Assembly (NCBI GenBank): GCA_024511395.1
Contig: JANELJ010000061.1
Coordinates: 1 to 9,425, forward strand
Length of the DNA stretch: 9,425 nt
DNA from: Gammaproteobacteria bacterium
GTDB taxonomy: Bacteria; Pseudomonadota; Gammaproteobacteria; GRL18
Reading direction: 5' to 3'
Every line of letters begins with the position of its first letter. The first letter of the stretch is position 1. The position numbers and the translations under genes are program-made. Positions 1 through 6,764 of the stretch are shown here, piece after piece. Under the pieces are notes generated by a model. That model saw only the letters and a list, made by a program, of their open reading frames with translations, did no database searches and was not told the origin of the DNA.

Positions 1-52
1 GCATCCTGAACAGGTCTTCCTGAGGTATTTTTGGCTGTTTCTTTGGCTTCAT
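1..52 (-). CDS. IS5-family transposase, N-terminal fragment (runs off window)
   Basis: Reading leftwards from the ATG at 52-50, the first 17 codons give MKPKKQPKIPQEDLFRM. This opening, with its basic KPKKQPK start followed by a DLFR segment, resembles the N terminus of IS5-group DDE transposases. Only this piece is visible; the catalytic domain would lie outside the window. No strong Shine-Dalgarno sequence precedes the ATG. The upstream side (about 53-115) carries an inverted repeat that may belong to the element's end, but I cannot fix the terminal repeat or target duplication. Family assignment rests on 17 residues and my memory of the family, so it is moderate. Confidence 0.6.
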   Translation of the reverse strand, partial: MKPKKQPKIPQEDLFRM

Positions 53-62
53 TCTGGTCTGG

Positions 63-109
63 AAATTTGCAAGGTAATAAGGCTTATTTTACCAAAAACC
101 TGCAAATTT
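63..109. repeat. Nested inverted repeat upstream of the IS5-type transposase
   Basis: AAATTTGCA at 63-71 is the perfect reverse complement of TGCAAATTT at 101-109. The pairing continues inward through GG (73-74) with CC (99-100) if A72 bulges. Inside lies a second palindrome, AATAAG-G-CTTATT (76-88). The repeat sits in the leader of the transposase gene, so it may be a subterminal transposase-binding site or a hairpin that blocks read-through into the element. The function is inference; the symmetry is direct. Confidence 0.6.
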
Positions 110-192
110 AACACCCATAATCAAGCAATATTTCCTTATAAATCAATGCTATATATTTTATTCAGGGTGGACTAAATAAGTATTCCACAATT

Positions 193-225
193 CCCTCTCC
201 CTCCGAGAGAGGGTTAGGGTGAGGG
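193..225. repeat. REP-type palindromic element
   Basis: CCCTCTC (193-199) pairs with GAGAGGG (207-213) across a 7-base loop and is followed by TTAGGGTGAGGG. That arrangement, a CCCTCTCC arm, its complement and then a GGGTGAGGG tail, is the intergenic REP-like repeat seen in many gamma- and betaproteobacterial genomes, normally mobilised in trans by RAYT (TnpA-REP) proteins. It lies about 30 bases beyond the stop of the foldase gene, where it could stabilise the mRNA 3' end or help termination. No long T run follows on either strand, so it is not a canonical terminator. Only one copy is in this window. Confidence 0.7.
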
Positions 226-254
226 AAAAAAGGCAAAAACAGGAAAATAAAAAA

Positions 255-1103
255 CTACTTCAAAGTAATTTTCGCCTTAGCATTTAAATCATTCAGATAC
301 TGATTTAACTTTTCCTTAATCAGGATTTTCTCAATCTCTGCTTTCACACTCTCCAGTGGTGGAGGCGTAGTCTTACGCTCATCATCAAGAATAATGACAT
401 GCCAGCCAAACTGAGACTGAACTGGTTTTTTGGATAGTTCACCTTTTTTCAGGTCCGCTACGGCTTTAGCAAAGGGCTGAACCATATCTTTTTCACTAAA
501 CCAGCCTAAATCTCCGCCCTTGCTGCCGGAGCCGGTATCTGTTGATTTTTCTTTGGCCAGTTTGGAGAAGTCAGCACCGTTTTCAATCTGGCTGATAAGC
601 ACTACTGCTTCGGCTTCCGTTTTAACCAGAATATGACGGGCCTTGTATTCTTTGGTGGTGTTCTGTAAGACGTTTTTGTCGTAGAACGTTTTAATCTCTG
701 TATCGCTGACCTTAAAGCTTTCTGCAATGGTTGCCAGATAATTGGCAGCAATATAACTGTCAATTAAAGCCTTAACCCGTGCAACTACCTCGGGCTTTTT
801 ATCAAAACCGGCTTTAATGGCTTCCTGCAGTACCAGCTGACGGTTAACTAGTGCCTCTGTTAACAGCTTTCTCTGTTCCGGGGTGATATTTTTATAATCC
901 ACCTTGCTCTGAGTTGCGGCTATTTCCAGCTGGTTTTCTGAAATATCCTCACCATTAACATTGGCTATAACTTTATCTTCTGCCAGCAGAGCTGAGGAAC
1001 TGATTAGGAGGGCCGATAAGGCCAGACCTAAAGCCGTTTTTTTGAATACTGATTTTTTTGCTGTATTTCTTTTCATAATTGTTGAATTAGAACTAAAGAT
1101 CAT
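255..1103 (-). CDS. Exported parvulin-type peptidyl-prolyl cis-trans isomerase (SurA/PrsA-like)
   Basis: Predicted periplasmic foldase of 282 residues catalysing cis-trans isomerisation of prolyl bonds in exported proteins. A basic N region followed by a hydrophobic stretch (about residues 22-41, ending ALLA before ED) looks like a Sec signal peptide cut by signal peptidase I; there is no lipobox Cys. Residues 43-145 form a SurA_N/PrsA-like helical chaperone region. One parvulin domain spans about 151-242, with KARHILV (154-160), GGDLGWF (196-202) and FGWHVI (232-237). A short basic helical tail follows. SurA has two parvulin domains, so this is the shorter PpiC-type foldase. The ATG at 1103 has AAGGA ten bases upstream; an internal Met10 would give a tidier signal peptide but has no ribosome site. 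It is last in the yciB-yciI operon, 44 bases after yciI. Confidence 0.9.
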   Translation of the reverse strand: MIFSSNSTIMKRNTAKKSVFKKTALGLALSALLISSSALLAEDKVIANVNGEDISENQLEIAATQSKVDYKNITPEQRKLLTEALVNRQLVLQEAIKAGFDKKPEVVARVKALIDSYIAANYLATIAESFKVSDTEIKTFYDKNVLQNTTKEYKARHILVKTEAEAVVLISQIENGADFSKLAKEKSTDTGSGSKGGDLGWFSEKDMVQPFAKAVADLKKGELSKKPVQSQFGWHVIILDDERKTTPPPLESVKAEIEKILIKEKLNQYLNDLNAKAKITLK

Positions 1104-1147
1104 TTTATTTCATTCCTTGATAAGATTTTAAGAATTAGTTTTGGGTA

Positions 1148-1447
1148 TCAGGGTAGCACTTTTTTAAAGGGTTTTACGATAACCTGGTCATAAACCCCGG
1201 CTTTAATATAGGGGTCGACATTGGCCCAGTTTCGGGCATCTTCCAGGGTATCGAACTCTGCAACCACCAGAGAGCCGGTAAAGCCGGCTTCGCCCGGATC
1301 ATTGCTGTCAATGGCTGGATGCGGTCCGGCTAATACCAGACGGCCTTCGTTTTTTAAGGCTTCCAGTCGCTGCAGATGATCGGGCCGTGCAGCTAAACGT
1401 TTGTCCAGAGTGTTTTCAATATCACTGGCAATAATGGCATAAAGCAT
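1148..1447 (-). CDS. yciI: YciI-family (YCII) protein
   Basis: This 99-residue protein matches E. coli YciI along its length: MLYAIIASD opening, ARPDHLQRL with the conserved His24, [24 protein letters not shown], and the C-terminal VKPFKKV. The family adopts a ferredoxin-like alpha/beta fold with a His-centred pocket; the physiological reaction is not established, so no substrate can be named. Its ATG overlaps the yciB stop codon by one base (TAATG at 1449-1445), which points to translational coupling and makes the start secure. It lies between yciB and the parvulin gene in one leftward operon. Family identity is very sure, function is unknown. Confidence 0.93.
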   Translation of the reverse strand: MLYAIIASDIENTLDKRLAARPDHLQRLEALKNEGRLVLAGPHPAIDSNDPGEAGFTGSLVVAEFDTLEDARNWANVDPYIKAGVYDQVIVKPFKKVLP

Positions 1448-2034
1448 TAAGAGACTTCCTCATCTTCTGCGGGTTCATGAATAATATGGCGCTGCAGGTA
1501 AAAGATCTGAAAAATCATAAAGGCGAAAGTCAGTCCCAGCATGCCATAAAGTTTAAATTCCACCCAGAATTCCTGACGGACTTCTGCAGGTAAATCCAAG
1601 CCGTAAAAGAAGGCTACATAAATATTAATCAGGCCTGAAAAGAAGAAAAAGGCCACCCACATCATATTTAAACGCACCCAGATGTTATCGGGTAGGCTAA
1701 TGGCATGATCCAGCTGACGCTGAATAATATTTTTATCTCCAATAAACTGACTGCTTAGTAATACCAGGCCAAATAACCAGTTGATCACCGTGACTTTCCA
1801 TTTAATAAAGGTATCGTCATGAAACAACAGGGTCACACCGCCGAAAAGCAGGATAACCACCAGATTGATGATATGCTGATTTTCCAGTTTTTTATGCCTG
1901 AACCATTGTATGGCTGTATGAATTATGGTGGCGATAATGGCTGCTGTGGTGGCTGCATAAATATCATTACCGGTAAACTTATAGGTGGCAAAGAAGATAA
2001 TAATTGGTAAAAAATCGTATAAAAACTTTAACAT
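1447..2034 (-). CDS. yciB: YciB / IspZ inner-membrane septation protein
   Basis: Integral inner-membrane protein of 195 residues, slightly longer than the usual ~180. In E. coli and Shigella it affects septation and cell-envelope integrity; its biochemical role is unsettled. About five hydrophobic segments are visible (roughly 5-20, 26-44, 56-71, 84-99, 124-145 and 162-180, some likely re-entrant). Family signatures are the FLPIIIFF opening, [16 protein letters not shown] (65-80, with the family's HD..FIKWK pattern) and [10 protein letters not shown] (160-169). The C terminus is acidic (EPAEDEEVS). It is the first gene of the leftward operon and overlaps yciI by one base. The region before the ATG has only a weak purine-rich AAAGAAAAAG ribosome site. 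A perfect TATAAT lies about 43 bases upstream on this strand. Confidence 0.93.
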   Translation of the reverse strand: MLKFLYDFLPIIIFFATYKFTGNDIYAATTAAIIATIIHTAIQWFRHKKLENQHIINLVVILLFGGVTLLFHDDTFIKWKVTVINWLFGLVLLSSQFIGDKNIIQRQLDHAISLPDNIWVRLNMMWVAFFFFSGLINIYVAFFYGLDLPAEVRQEFWVEFKLYGMLGLTFAFMIFQIFYLQRHIIHEPAEDEEVS

Positions 2035-2076
2035 AAGTGTGCTTTTTCTTTGTGGTGGTCTGTTTTTTTAATGGAA

Positions 2077-2082
2077 ATTATA
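2077..2082 (-). promoter_or_regulatory. Candidate -10 box for the yciB-yciI-foldase operon
   Basis: On the minus strand a perfect TATAAT occurs here, which would start transcription near 2070 and leave a leader of about 36 bases before the yciB ATG. The -35 position is poor (TCAAAA at 17 bp spacing), so the assignment depends on the -10 match and location. In an AT-rich stretch such matches also arise by chance. Confidence 0.4.
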
Positions 2083-2142
2083 AATTCGCTAAACGGCTAT
2101 TTTGACATCTATGTAAATTAAGAACAACTTTTTAAATAATGG

Positions 2143-2157
2143 ATGATTTTTAATCAT
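2143..2157. promoter_or_regulatory. 15-bp inverted repeat in the divergent intergenic region
   Basis: ATGATT (2143-2148), three T's, then AATCAT (2152-2157) form a perfect 6-3-6 inverted repeat between the divergently transcribed yciB and PHP genes. Size and location suit a dimeric regulator operator. The stem is AT-only, so it is unlikely to be a terminator. No specific regulator can be named from the sequence. Confidence 0.3.
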
Positions 2158-2227
2158 TTTTAAACCGCTTTCTTTTTAAAATGAATATTTTGGACTCTAA
2201 TATTAGAACAAAATTCAATAAAGAATA

Positions 2228-2261
2228 AAAATCAGCCTCAAAATAAGGTAAAATCAGCCTC
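2228..2261. repeat. 12-bp direct repeat with 22-bp period upstream of the PHP gene
   Basis: AAAATCAGCCTC occurs at 2228-2239 and again, identical, at 2250-2261. The 22-bp step is about two turns of the helix, so both copies face the same side of the DNA. The second copy ends five bases before a TATAAT box, so a bound protein would sit over the -35 and spacer region. This looks like a tandem regulator site; the regulator is unknown. Confidence 0.45.
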
Positions 2262-2265
2262 TTTT

Positions 2266-2271
2266 TATAAT
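2266..2271 (+). promoter_or_regulatory. Candidate -10 box for the PHP-yciO-M50-trpS-scpA operon
   Basis: A perfect TATAAT lies 13 bases before the PHP gene ATG at 2285. Initiation 6-8 bases after it would give a leader of only about 5-8 bases, nearly leaderless. This agrees with the absence of any Shine-Dalgarno sequence. No good -35 is found at 16-18 bp spacing, where the direct repeat lies, so activation by a regulator would be one way to explain it. Confidence 0.4.
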
Positions 2272-2284
2272 AATATCCTGTAAA

Positions 2285-3112
2285 ATGCAGATAGACCTTC
2301 ATACTCATTCCACCGCATCTGATGGACGCTTGCCGCCTGATGAATTAGTCCAGCGTGCAGCACAGGCAGGGGTTGAAGTGCTGGCACTGACTGATCATGA
2401 TGGCGTGGATGGTCTGCAAACAGCACGTCAGACGGCGCAGGCGCAAGGCATTCGTTTTATTAATGGTATTGAACTGTCAGTTACCTGGAATAAGCGCACG
2501 GTACATATTGTTGGACTCAATTTTGACCCGGACTACGGTCCTTTGCAAACAGGTATTGCTGCACTGCAGGATTTTCGAGAGCGTCGGGCACGGGAAATTG
2601 CGGATAAGCTGGACAAGGCCGGTATTCCCGGTGCTTATGAAGGCGCCCAGTCCTTTTCAGAAGGCCGGATGCTGGGGCGTATGCATTTTGCCAACTTTCT
2701 GGTGGAAAGAGGGCATTCCAAAAATATCCGTCATGTATTCAAGCATTACCTGGTAGCGAATAAGCCGGGTCATGTCAGCGGTGACTGGGCCAGTATGGAA
2801 GAGGCGGTTGGCTGGATAACTAGTGCCGGCGGCATTGCTGTTATTGCTCATCCGGCCCGTTATAAGCTGACCCGAACTAAATTACGTAAATTAATAAAGG
2901 ACTTTATGACCGCCGGCGGTCAGGCCATAGAGGTGGTATCCGGCAGTCATGATGTTAACGAAGTCAAAACCATGGCGGCCCATGCCAGTGATTTTGATCT
3001 GTATGCATCAGCTGGATCGGATTTCCATGATCCGGATTTTCCCTGGATTAAACTGGGGCAGTTACCCCCTTTACCACGACAGTGCAAACCAGTGTGGGAC
3101 TTATTTTTCTGA
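2285..3112 (+). CDS. yciV: PHP-domain phosphoesterase, TrpH/YciV family (RNase AM)
   Basis: Metal-dependent PHP-family hydrolase of 275 residues. E. coli YciV is a 5'-3' exonuclease (RNase AM) that trims RNA 5' ends, and a close relative hydrolyses 3',5'-nucleoside bisphosphates; this protein is expected to act in the cytoplasm on such substrates. The PHP metal ligands are visible: DLHTHS (D4, H6, H8), TDHD (36-39), E63 in GIELS, H74 in HIVGLN, H189 in IAHPARY, and D246/H248 in GSDFHDP. The start is fixed by the position of DLHTHS three residues after Met; no earlier in-frame ATG exists nearby and no Shine-Dalgarno site is present. It is first of five rightward genes and divergent from yciB, a neighbourhood known from many gammaproteobacteria. 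Confidence 0.92.
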   Translation: MQIDLHTHSTASDGRLPPDELVQRAAQAGVEVLALTDHDGVDGLQTARQTAQAQGIRFINGIELSVTWNKRTVHIVGLNFDPDYGPLQTGIAALQDFRERRAREIADKLDKAGIPGAYEGAQSFSEGRMLGRMHFANFLVERGHSKNIRHVFKHYLVANKPGHVSGDWASMEEAVGWITSAGGIAVIAHPARYKLTRTKLRKLIKDFMTAGGQAIEVVSGSHDVNEVKTMAAHASDFDLYASAGSDFHDPDFPWIKLGQLPPLPRQCKPVWDLFF

Positions 3113-3178
3113 AAGATGTCCTTATAAATAATATATTAGCAAAAGCTATAAAGATAAAAGCCAAATGGAAGCAGTTAA

Positions 3179-3799
3179 ATGAGCCAGTTTTTTCAAATTC
3201 ATGAGCAGAATCCTCAGCATCGTCTAATCCATCAGTCGGTGGAGATCATTCGGCAGGGTGGGGTAGTGGTTTATCCAACTGACTCAGCCTATGCTATTGG
3301 CTGTCATATTGGTGATAAACAGGCTATGGACAAAATCCGGACTATCCGGCAACTGGATAAAAAACATAATTTTACCCTGGTCTGTCGGGATTTATCAGAA
3401 ATCAGCACTTATGCCCAGATTGATAATACCCAGTACCGTCTGTTAAAAGCGCATACCCCAGGCCCTTATACCTTTATTTTAAAAGCCACCCGTGAAGTGC
3501 CCAAGCGGCTGATGCATGCCAAACGTAAAACCATTGGTATCCGTATTCCTGATAATATTATTACTCAGGCATTACTGGAAGATTTGGGTGAATCCTTAAT
3601 GAGTTCGACTTTGATCCTACCCGGTGAAGAACTGCCCATGACTGATCCCTATGAAATACGCCGGGTACTGGAACACCAGCTGGATCTGATTATTGACGGC
3701 GGGTTCTGTGGTTTTGAGGCGACGACTGTGGTTGATTTTGAGGAAGAGGTTTCTTATGTGGTCAGAAAGGGGCTTGGTGATCCGGCTCCGTTTGAATAG
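3179..3799 (+). CDS. yciO: YciO, YrdC/Sua5-family protein
   Basis: This 206-residue protein is the YciO branch of the YrdC/Sua5/TsaC superfamily, whose better-known members make threonylcarbamoyl-AMP for the t6A tRNA modification. Visible elements are GGVVVYPTDSAYAIGC (28-43, the nucleotide-binding start), KKHNFTLVCRDLSEIS (61-76), HTPGPYTFILKAT (92-104), KRKTIGIRIPD (115-125) and LMSSTL (140-145). The last replaces the S-x-N motif of TsaC/Sua5, which marks the YciO subgroup; whether it makes TC-AMP in vivo is uncertain. GGAAG lies seven bases before the ATG and supports the start. It follows the PHP gene by 66 bases and precedes the site-2 protease gene. Confidence 0.9.
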   Translation: MSQFFQIHEQNPQHRLIHQSVEIIRQGGVVVYPTDSAYAIGCHIGDKQAMDKIRTIRQLDKKHNFTLVCRDLSEISTYAQIDNTQYRLLKAHTPGPYTFILKATREVPKRLMHAKRKTIGIRIPDNIITQALLEDLGESLMSSTLILPGEELPMTDPYEIRRVLEHQLDLIIDGGFCGFEATTVVDFEEEVSYVVRKGLGDPAPFE

Positions 3800-3821
3800 T
3801 CAAAAACTTTTAACTTAAAAA

Positions 3822-3830
3822 TGATATAAT
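3822..3830 (+). promoter_or_regulatory. Extended -10 promoter immediately before the M50 protease gene
   Basis: TGATATAAT is a perfect extended -10 element (TGnTATAAT). It ends seven bases before the ATG at 3838, so transcription would start at or one or two bases before the start codon, giving a leaderless message. No Shine-Dalgarno sequence precedes that ATG, which agrees. There is no clear -35, which extended -10 promoters can do without. Confidence 0.45.
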
Positions 3831-3837
3831 TACCCGG

Positions 3838-4527
3838 ATGGACGCAACTACAATACAAAAAATTACAATCTGGATCCTGCCGTTATTATTTGCCGTGGCT
3901 CTGCATGAAGCAGCACATGCCTGGATAGCAGATAAAAAAGGGGATTCTACGGCCAGAATGTTAGGTCGCCTAACCTTTAATCCTATTAAACATATTGATC
4001 CAGTTGGTACCATTATAGTGCCTGTCCTGATGGTTGTACTGACAGGTTTTGCCTTTGGCTGGGCCAAGCCGGTACCGGTAGATGCCCGGAATCTGAGAAA
4101 CCCTAAAAAAGACATGATGTGGGTGGCCGCTGCCGGGCCGGTCAGTAATTTTCTGCAGGCGCTGTTCTGGGCAGTCTTTTTAAATATATCGGTGATGTTT
4201 TTTGACGGGCGTTCTTCCATCAGCCTGTTCTTTTTATTAATGCCAATTGCCGGAATTACCATTAATATGATTCTGGGGGTGTTAAATTTATTACCCATTC
4301 CGCCACTGGATGGTGGACGTATTATGTCTGGACTGTTGTCACCCCGGGCTTCCATGCAGTACAGTAAGATTGAGCCCTATGGTTTCTTTATTATCATTGC
4401 TTTAATGATGACAGGTATTCTGTCTTATATTATTTTCCCGGTGATAGCCGTATTTTTAATGGTTTTGTCTTCTATTTCCGGTCTGGATATAGAAGTTTTC
4501 TACCGTCTTTTAAATGCCATTCAATAA
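3838..4527 (+). CDS. M50-family site-2 protease, YwhC type (intramembrane metalloprotease)
   Basis: Polytopic inner-membrane zinc protease of 229 residues, typical for the compact YwhC/S2P group that lacks PDZ domains. The zinc site is HEAAH (23-27) inside the first hydrophobic segment, and the third ligand is Asp158 in NLLPIPPLDGG (150-160). Hydrophobic segments lie at about 9-28, 55-73, 94-120, 128-150 and 182-212. AAAGPVSNF (97-105) is the conserved family loop. S2P enzymes cut transmembrane substrates in the bilayer, but the substrate of this subgroup is not known. It starts 38 bases after yciO, with no ribosome site but with a TGnTATAAT element just before it. The co-occurrence with trpS and scpA downstream is a conserved gammaproteobacterial arrangement. 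Confidence 0.92.
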   Translation: MDATTIQKITIWILPLLFAVALHEAAHAWIADKKGDSTARMLGRLTFNPIKHIDPVGTIIVPVLMVVLTGFAFGWAKPVPVDARNLRNPKKDMMWVAAAGPVSNFLQALFWAVFLNISVMFFDGRSSISLFFLLMPIAGITINMILGVLNLLPIPPLDGGRIMSGLLSPRASMQYSKIEPYGFFIIIALMMTGILSYIIFPVIAVFLMVLSSISGLDIEVFYRLLNAIQ

Positions 4528-4575
4528 TTTTATTAAGTTTTTTATTTTATCATTCGTTAACCGTTAAAGAGTAAC

Positions 4576-4580
4576 AGGAG
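4576..4580 (+). promoter_or_regulatory. Ribosome binding site that fixes the TTG start of trpS
   Basis: AGGAG at 4576-4580 stands six bases before TTG at 4587. No ATG or GTG lies in a useful position: the next in-frame ATG is codon 14, inside the nucleotide-binding loop before HLGH, so it would cut off the conserved N terminus. The site therefore supports initiation at TTG. Confidence 0.75.
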
Positions 4581-4586
4581 TTTATT

Positions 4587-5801
4587 TTGGTCGTACCAAT
4601 TCACCAGCAACGGGTTTTGTCCGGCATGAGGCCTACAGGGCAACTGCATCTGGGGCATTATCATGGGGTATTGAAAAACTGGATTAAGTTACAGCATGAA
4701 TACGATTGTCTGTTTTTTGCTGCCGACTGGCATGCACTGACTACTCATTATGCTGAAACAGAAAATATAGAAGAAAATACCTGGGAAATGGTGATTGACT
4801 GGTTAGCGGCGGGAGTAAATCCAGGTTCGGCTAAAATTTTTATTCAGTCCCAGGTGCCGGAGCATGCTGAATTGCATCTGCTGCTTTCCATGATCACACC
4901 GCTGGGCTGGTTGGAGCGGGTGCCTTCCTTTAAGGAACAACAGCTTAAGCTAAAAGAAAAAGATCTGGCCACTTACGGCTTTCTGGGCTATCCGCTGCTG
5001 CAAAGTGCCGATATTCTGATTTACCGGGCTGGCTTGGTACCGGTGGGTGAAGATCAGGTAGCTCATGTGGAGCTAACCCGGGAAGTAGCCCGGCGTTTTA
5101 ATCATATTTACGGCCGGGAGCCGGGCTTTGAAGAAAAAGCCGAGGCTTCTGTTAAAAAGATGGGGAAAAAACAGGCCAAACTGTATAACCAGCTGCGTAA
5201 CCGATTCCAGGAGCAGGGTGATCATGAAGCCCTGCAGACGGCTCAGGCATTACTGGAAGGCCAGCAGAACCTGACCATGGGAGATCGGGAGCGTCTGTTT
5301 GGTTATTTGGAAGGTGCTGGAAAAATTATTCTGCCGGAACCCCAGGCCTTATTAACCCCGGCTTCTAAAATGCCGGGGCTGGATGGTCAGAAAATGTCCA
5401 AATCTTATGGCAATACCATTTCCCTGCGTGATGATATGGACATTATTGACCAGAAGCTGCGTAAAATGCCGACCGATACTAACCGGGTACGCCTGACTGA
5501 TTCTGGTGATCCGGATAAATGTCCGGTCTGGCAGCTGCATGAAGTATACTCGGATGAAGAACGGAAAAACTGGGTGCAGGAAGGCTGTCGCAGTGCGGGT
5601 ATCGGTTGCCTGGACTGTAAGCGTCCATTAATTAAAGCCATACAGGAAGAATTAAAGCCTATTCAGGAGCGGGCTAAAGAGTTCAGTGAAAACCGGGCGC
5701 TGGTCAGAAATATTGTGGCAGAAGGACGTGAGTTTGCCTCGGATCTGGCCAAAGCTACCCTGGACGAAGTGCGCCAAGCCATTGGCATACAGTACCGTTA
5801 G
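4587..5801 (+). CDS. trpS: Tryptophanyl-tRNA synthetase, long form with cysteine cluster
   Basis: Class I synthetase charging tRNA-Trp in the cytoplasm. The ATP-binding HIGH motif reads HLGH (21-24) and the KMSKS motif is intact (269-273). At 404 residues it is longer than the ~330-residue E. coli enzyme, because of an insert at about 177-245 between FNHIYG and LPEPQALL; related pseudomonad-type enzymes have the same insert. In the C-terminal half C312, C334, C341 and C344 form C-x21-C-x6-C-x2-C, almost the spacing of the [4Fe-4S] motif of Thermotoga maritima TrpRS (C-x22-C-x6-C-x2-C). Initiation is at TTG with AGGAG six bases upstream. It follows the M50 gene by 59 bases; scpA begins 15 bases after its stop. 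I see no trp attenuator or T-box in the gap. Confidence 0.96.
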   Translation: MVVPIHQQRVLSGMRPTGQLHLGHYHGVLKNWIKLQHEYDCLFFAADWHALTTHYAETENIEENTWEMVIDWLAAGVNPGSAKIFIQSQVPEHAELHLLLSMITPLGWLERVPSFKEQQLKLKEKDLATYGFLGYPLLQSADILIYRAGLVPVGEDQVAHVELTREVARRFNHIYGREPGFEEKAEASVKKMGKKQAKLYNQLRNRFQEQGDHEALQTAQALLEGQQNLTMGDRERLFGYLEGAGKIILPEPQALLTPASKMPGLDGQKMSKSYGNTISLRDDMDIIDQKLRKMPTDTNRVRLTDSGDPDKCPVWQLHEVYSDEERKNWVQEGCRSAGIGCLDCKRPLIKAIQEELKPIQERAKEFSENRALVRNIVAEGREFASDLAKATLDEVRQAIGIQYR

Positions 5802-5816
5802 TTATATATCACGGAT

Positions 5817-6764
5817 ATGAAGCAGACTTCAGATAATTTGACTGATATTACAGAGACTTCAGAAGCTGTTGTAGAGTCTGCTGAACAGTCGGATGTGAAA
5901 GCTGTAAACCCACCAGATGAGCAATCTGTTCAGATAACTGATGGCGGACATCCCCAGCAGGAAGAAATGCCTTTTGCTTATGTGCAGGGGGCGCCTGTTA
6001 CTGAACTGCCTAAAGATCTCTATATCCCGCCTGAAGCTCTGGAAGTGTTTCTGGAGGCCTTTGAAGGCCCGCTGGATCTGCTGCTTTATCTGATCAAACG
6101 CCAGAACCTGGATATCCTGGATATTCCCATTGCAGATATTACTGAGCAATACGTCAAGTACGTAGAAATGATGCACGACTTTCAGTTTGAACTGGCTTCA
6201 GAATACCTGGTTATGGCCGCTATGCTGGCTGAAATTAAATCAAGGATGCTGCTGCCCAGACCGGAAAATATAGAGGAAGAGGAGGCCGATCCCCGTGCTG
6301 AACTGATCCGCCGTCTGCAGGAATACGAACGCTTTAAAAAAGCCGCCATGGATATTGACGAATTACCGCGTATGGGGCGGGACGTCTTTCCGGTATCCTC
6401 TGAAATTAATTATTCTACGCCGAGTAAAGAGCCGGATGTCAGTATGAAAGAACTTATGTTGGCTCTGAAAGATGTGATGAAACGGGCAGAAATGTTTACC
6501 CATCATAATATTGAGCGTGAAACCCTGTCAGTTCGGGAACGTATGACCATTGTACTGGAAAAACTCAATCAGGACGGTTTTACCCGTTTTACTTCCCTGT
6601 TTACCTTTGAAGAAGGCCGCAGTGGTGTGGTTGTGACTTTTCTTGCTATACTGGAACTCAGCAAACAGCGTATGCTGGAAATTGTTCAGACGGATACTTA
6701 TGGTGCCATTCATATAAAACCGCTATCACCGGATTCAACAGAAAATTCTGATTCCGGATTATAA
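5817..6764 (+). CDS. scpA: Segregation and condensation protein A (kleisin)
   Basis: Kleisin subunit of the bacterial SMC-ScpAB condensin, bridging the SMC head and neck and binding an ScpB dimer. The 315 residues comprise a variable acidic N-terminal extension (1-48), a conserved ELPKDLYIPPEALEVFLEAF stretch (63-82), the ScpA signature FEGPLDLLLYLI (82-93) with helical SMC-neck-binding region to about 145 (EIKSRMLLP), a linker with acidic run, and a C-terminal winged helix (about 235-300, LAILELSKQRMLEIVQ) for the SMC head. The ATG lies 15 bases after trpS and has no clear Shine-Dalgarno site, so it may rely on coupling to trpS. The usual downstream scpB (then rluB) is absent; a convergent gene follows after a hairpin. 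scpB must lie elsewhere or be lost. Confidence 0.94.
   Translation: MKQTSDNLTDITETSEAVVESAEQSDVKAVNPPDEQSVQITDGGHPQQEEMPFAYVQGAPVTELPKDLYIPPEALEVFLEAFEGPLDLLLYLIKRQNLDILDIPIADITEQYVKYVEMMHDFQFELASEYLVMAAMLAEIKSRMLLPRPENIEEEEADPRAELIRRLQEYERFKKAAMDIDELPRMGRDVFPVSSEINYSTPSKEPDVSMKELMLALKDVMKRAEMFTHHNIERETLSVRERMTIVLEKLNQDGFTRFTSLFTFEEGRSGVVVTFLAILELSKQRMLEIVQTDTYGAIHIKPLSPDSTENSDSGL

Noticed and set aside
2102..2107. Perfect TTGACA on the plus strand as a -35 for the PHP operon
   Set aside because: There is no acceptable -10 at 15-19 bp, and the gene start is about 180 bases away.
3810..4355. Long open frame (181 codons) on the minus strand opposite the M50 gene
   Set aside because: It lies fully antisense to a gene with clear catalytic motifs, is rich in Arg/Thr/Ile without family features, and has no ribosome site. 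It is a shadow frame.
4528..4586. trp attenuator, T-box or riboswitch before trpS
   Set aside because: The gap is only 59 bases, AT-rich, with no leader peptide carrying Trp codons and no terminator/antiterminator pair; TTAAC-C-GTTAA at 4557-4567 is too small.
5405..5641. Minus-strand frames opposite trpS
   Set aside because: They are antisense to conserved KMSKS and cysteine-motif codons, with no start context or family likeness.
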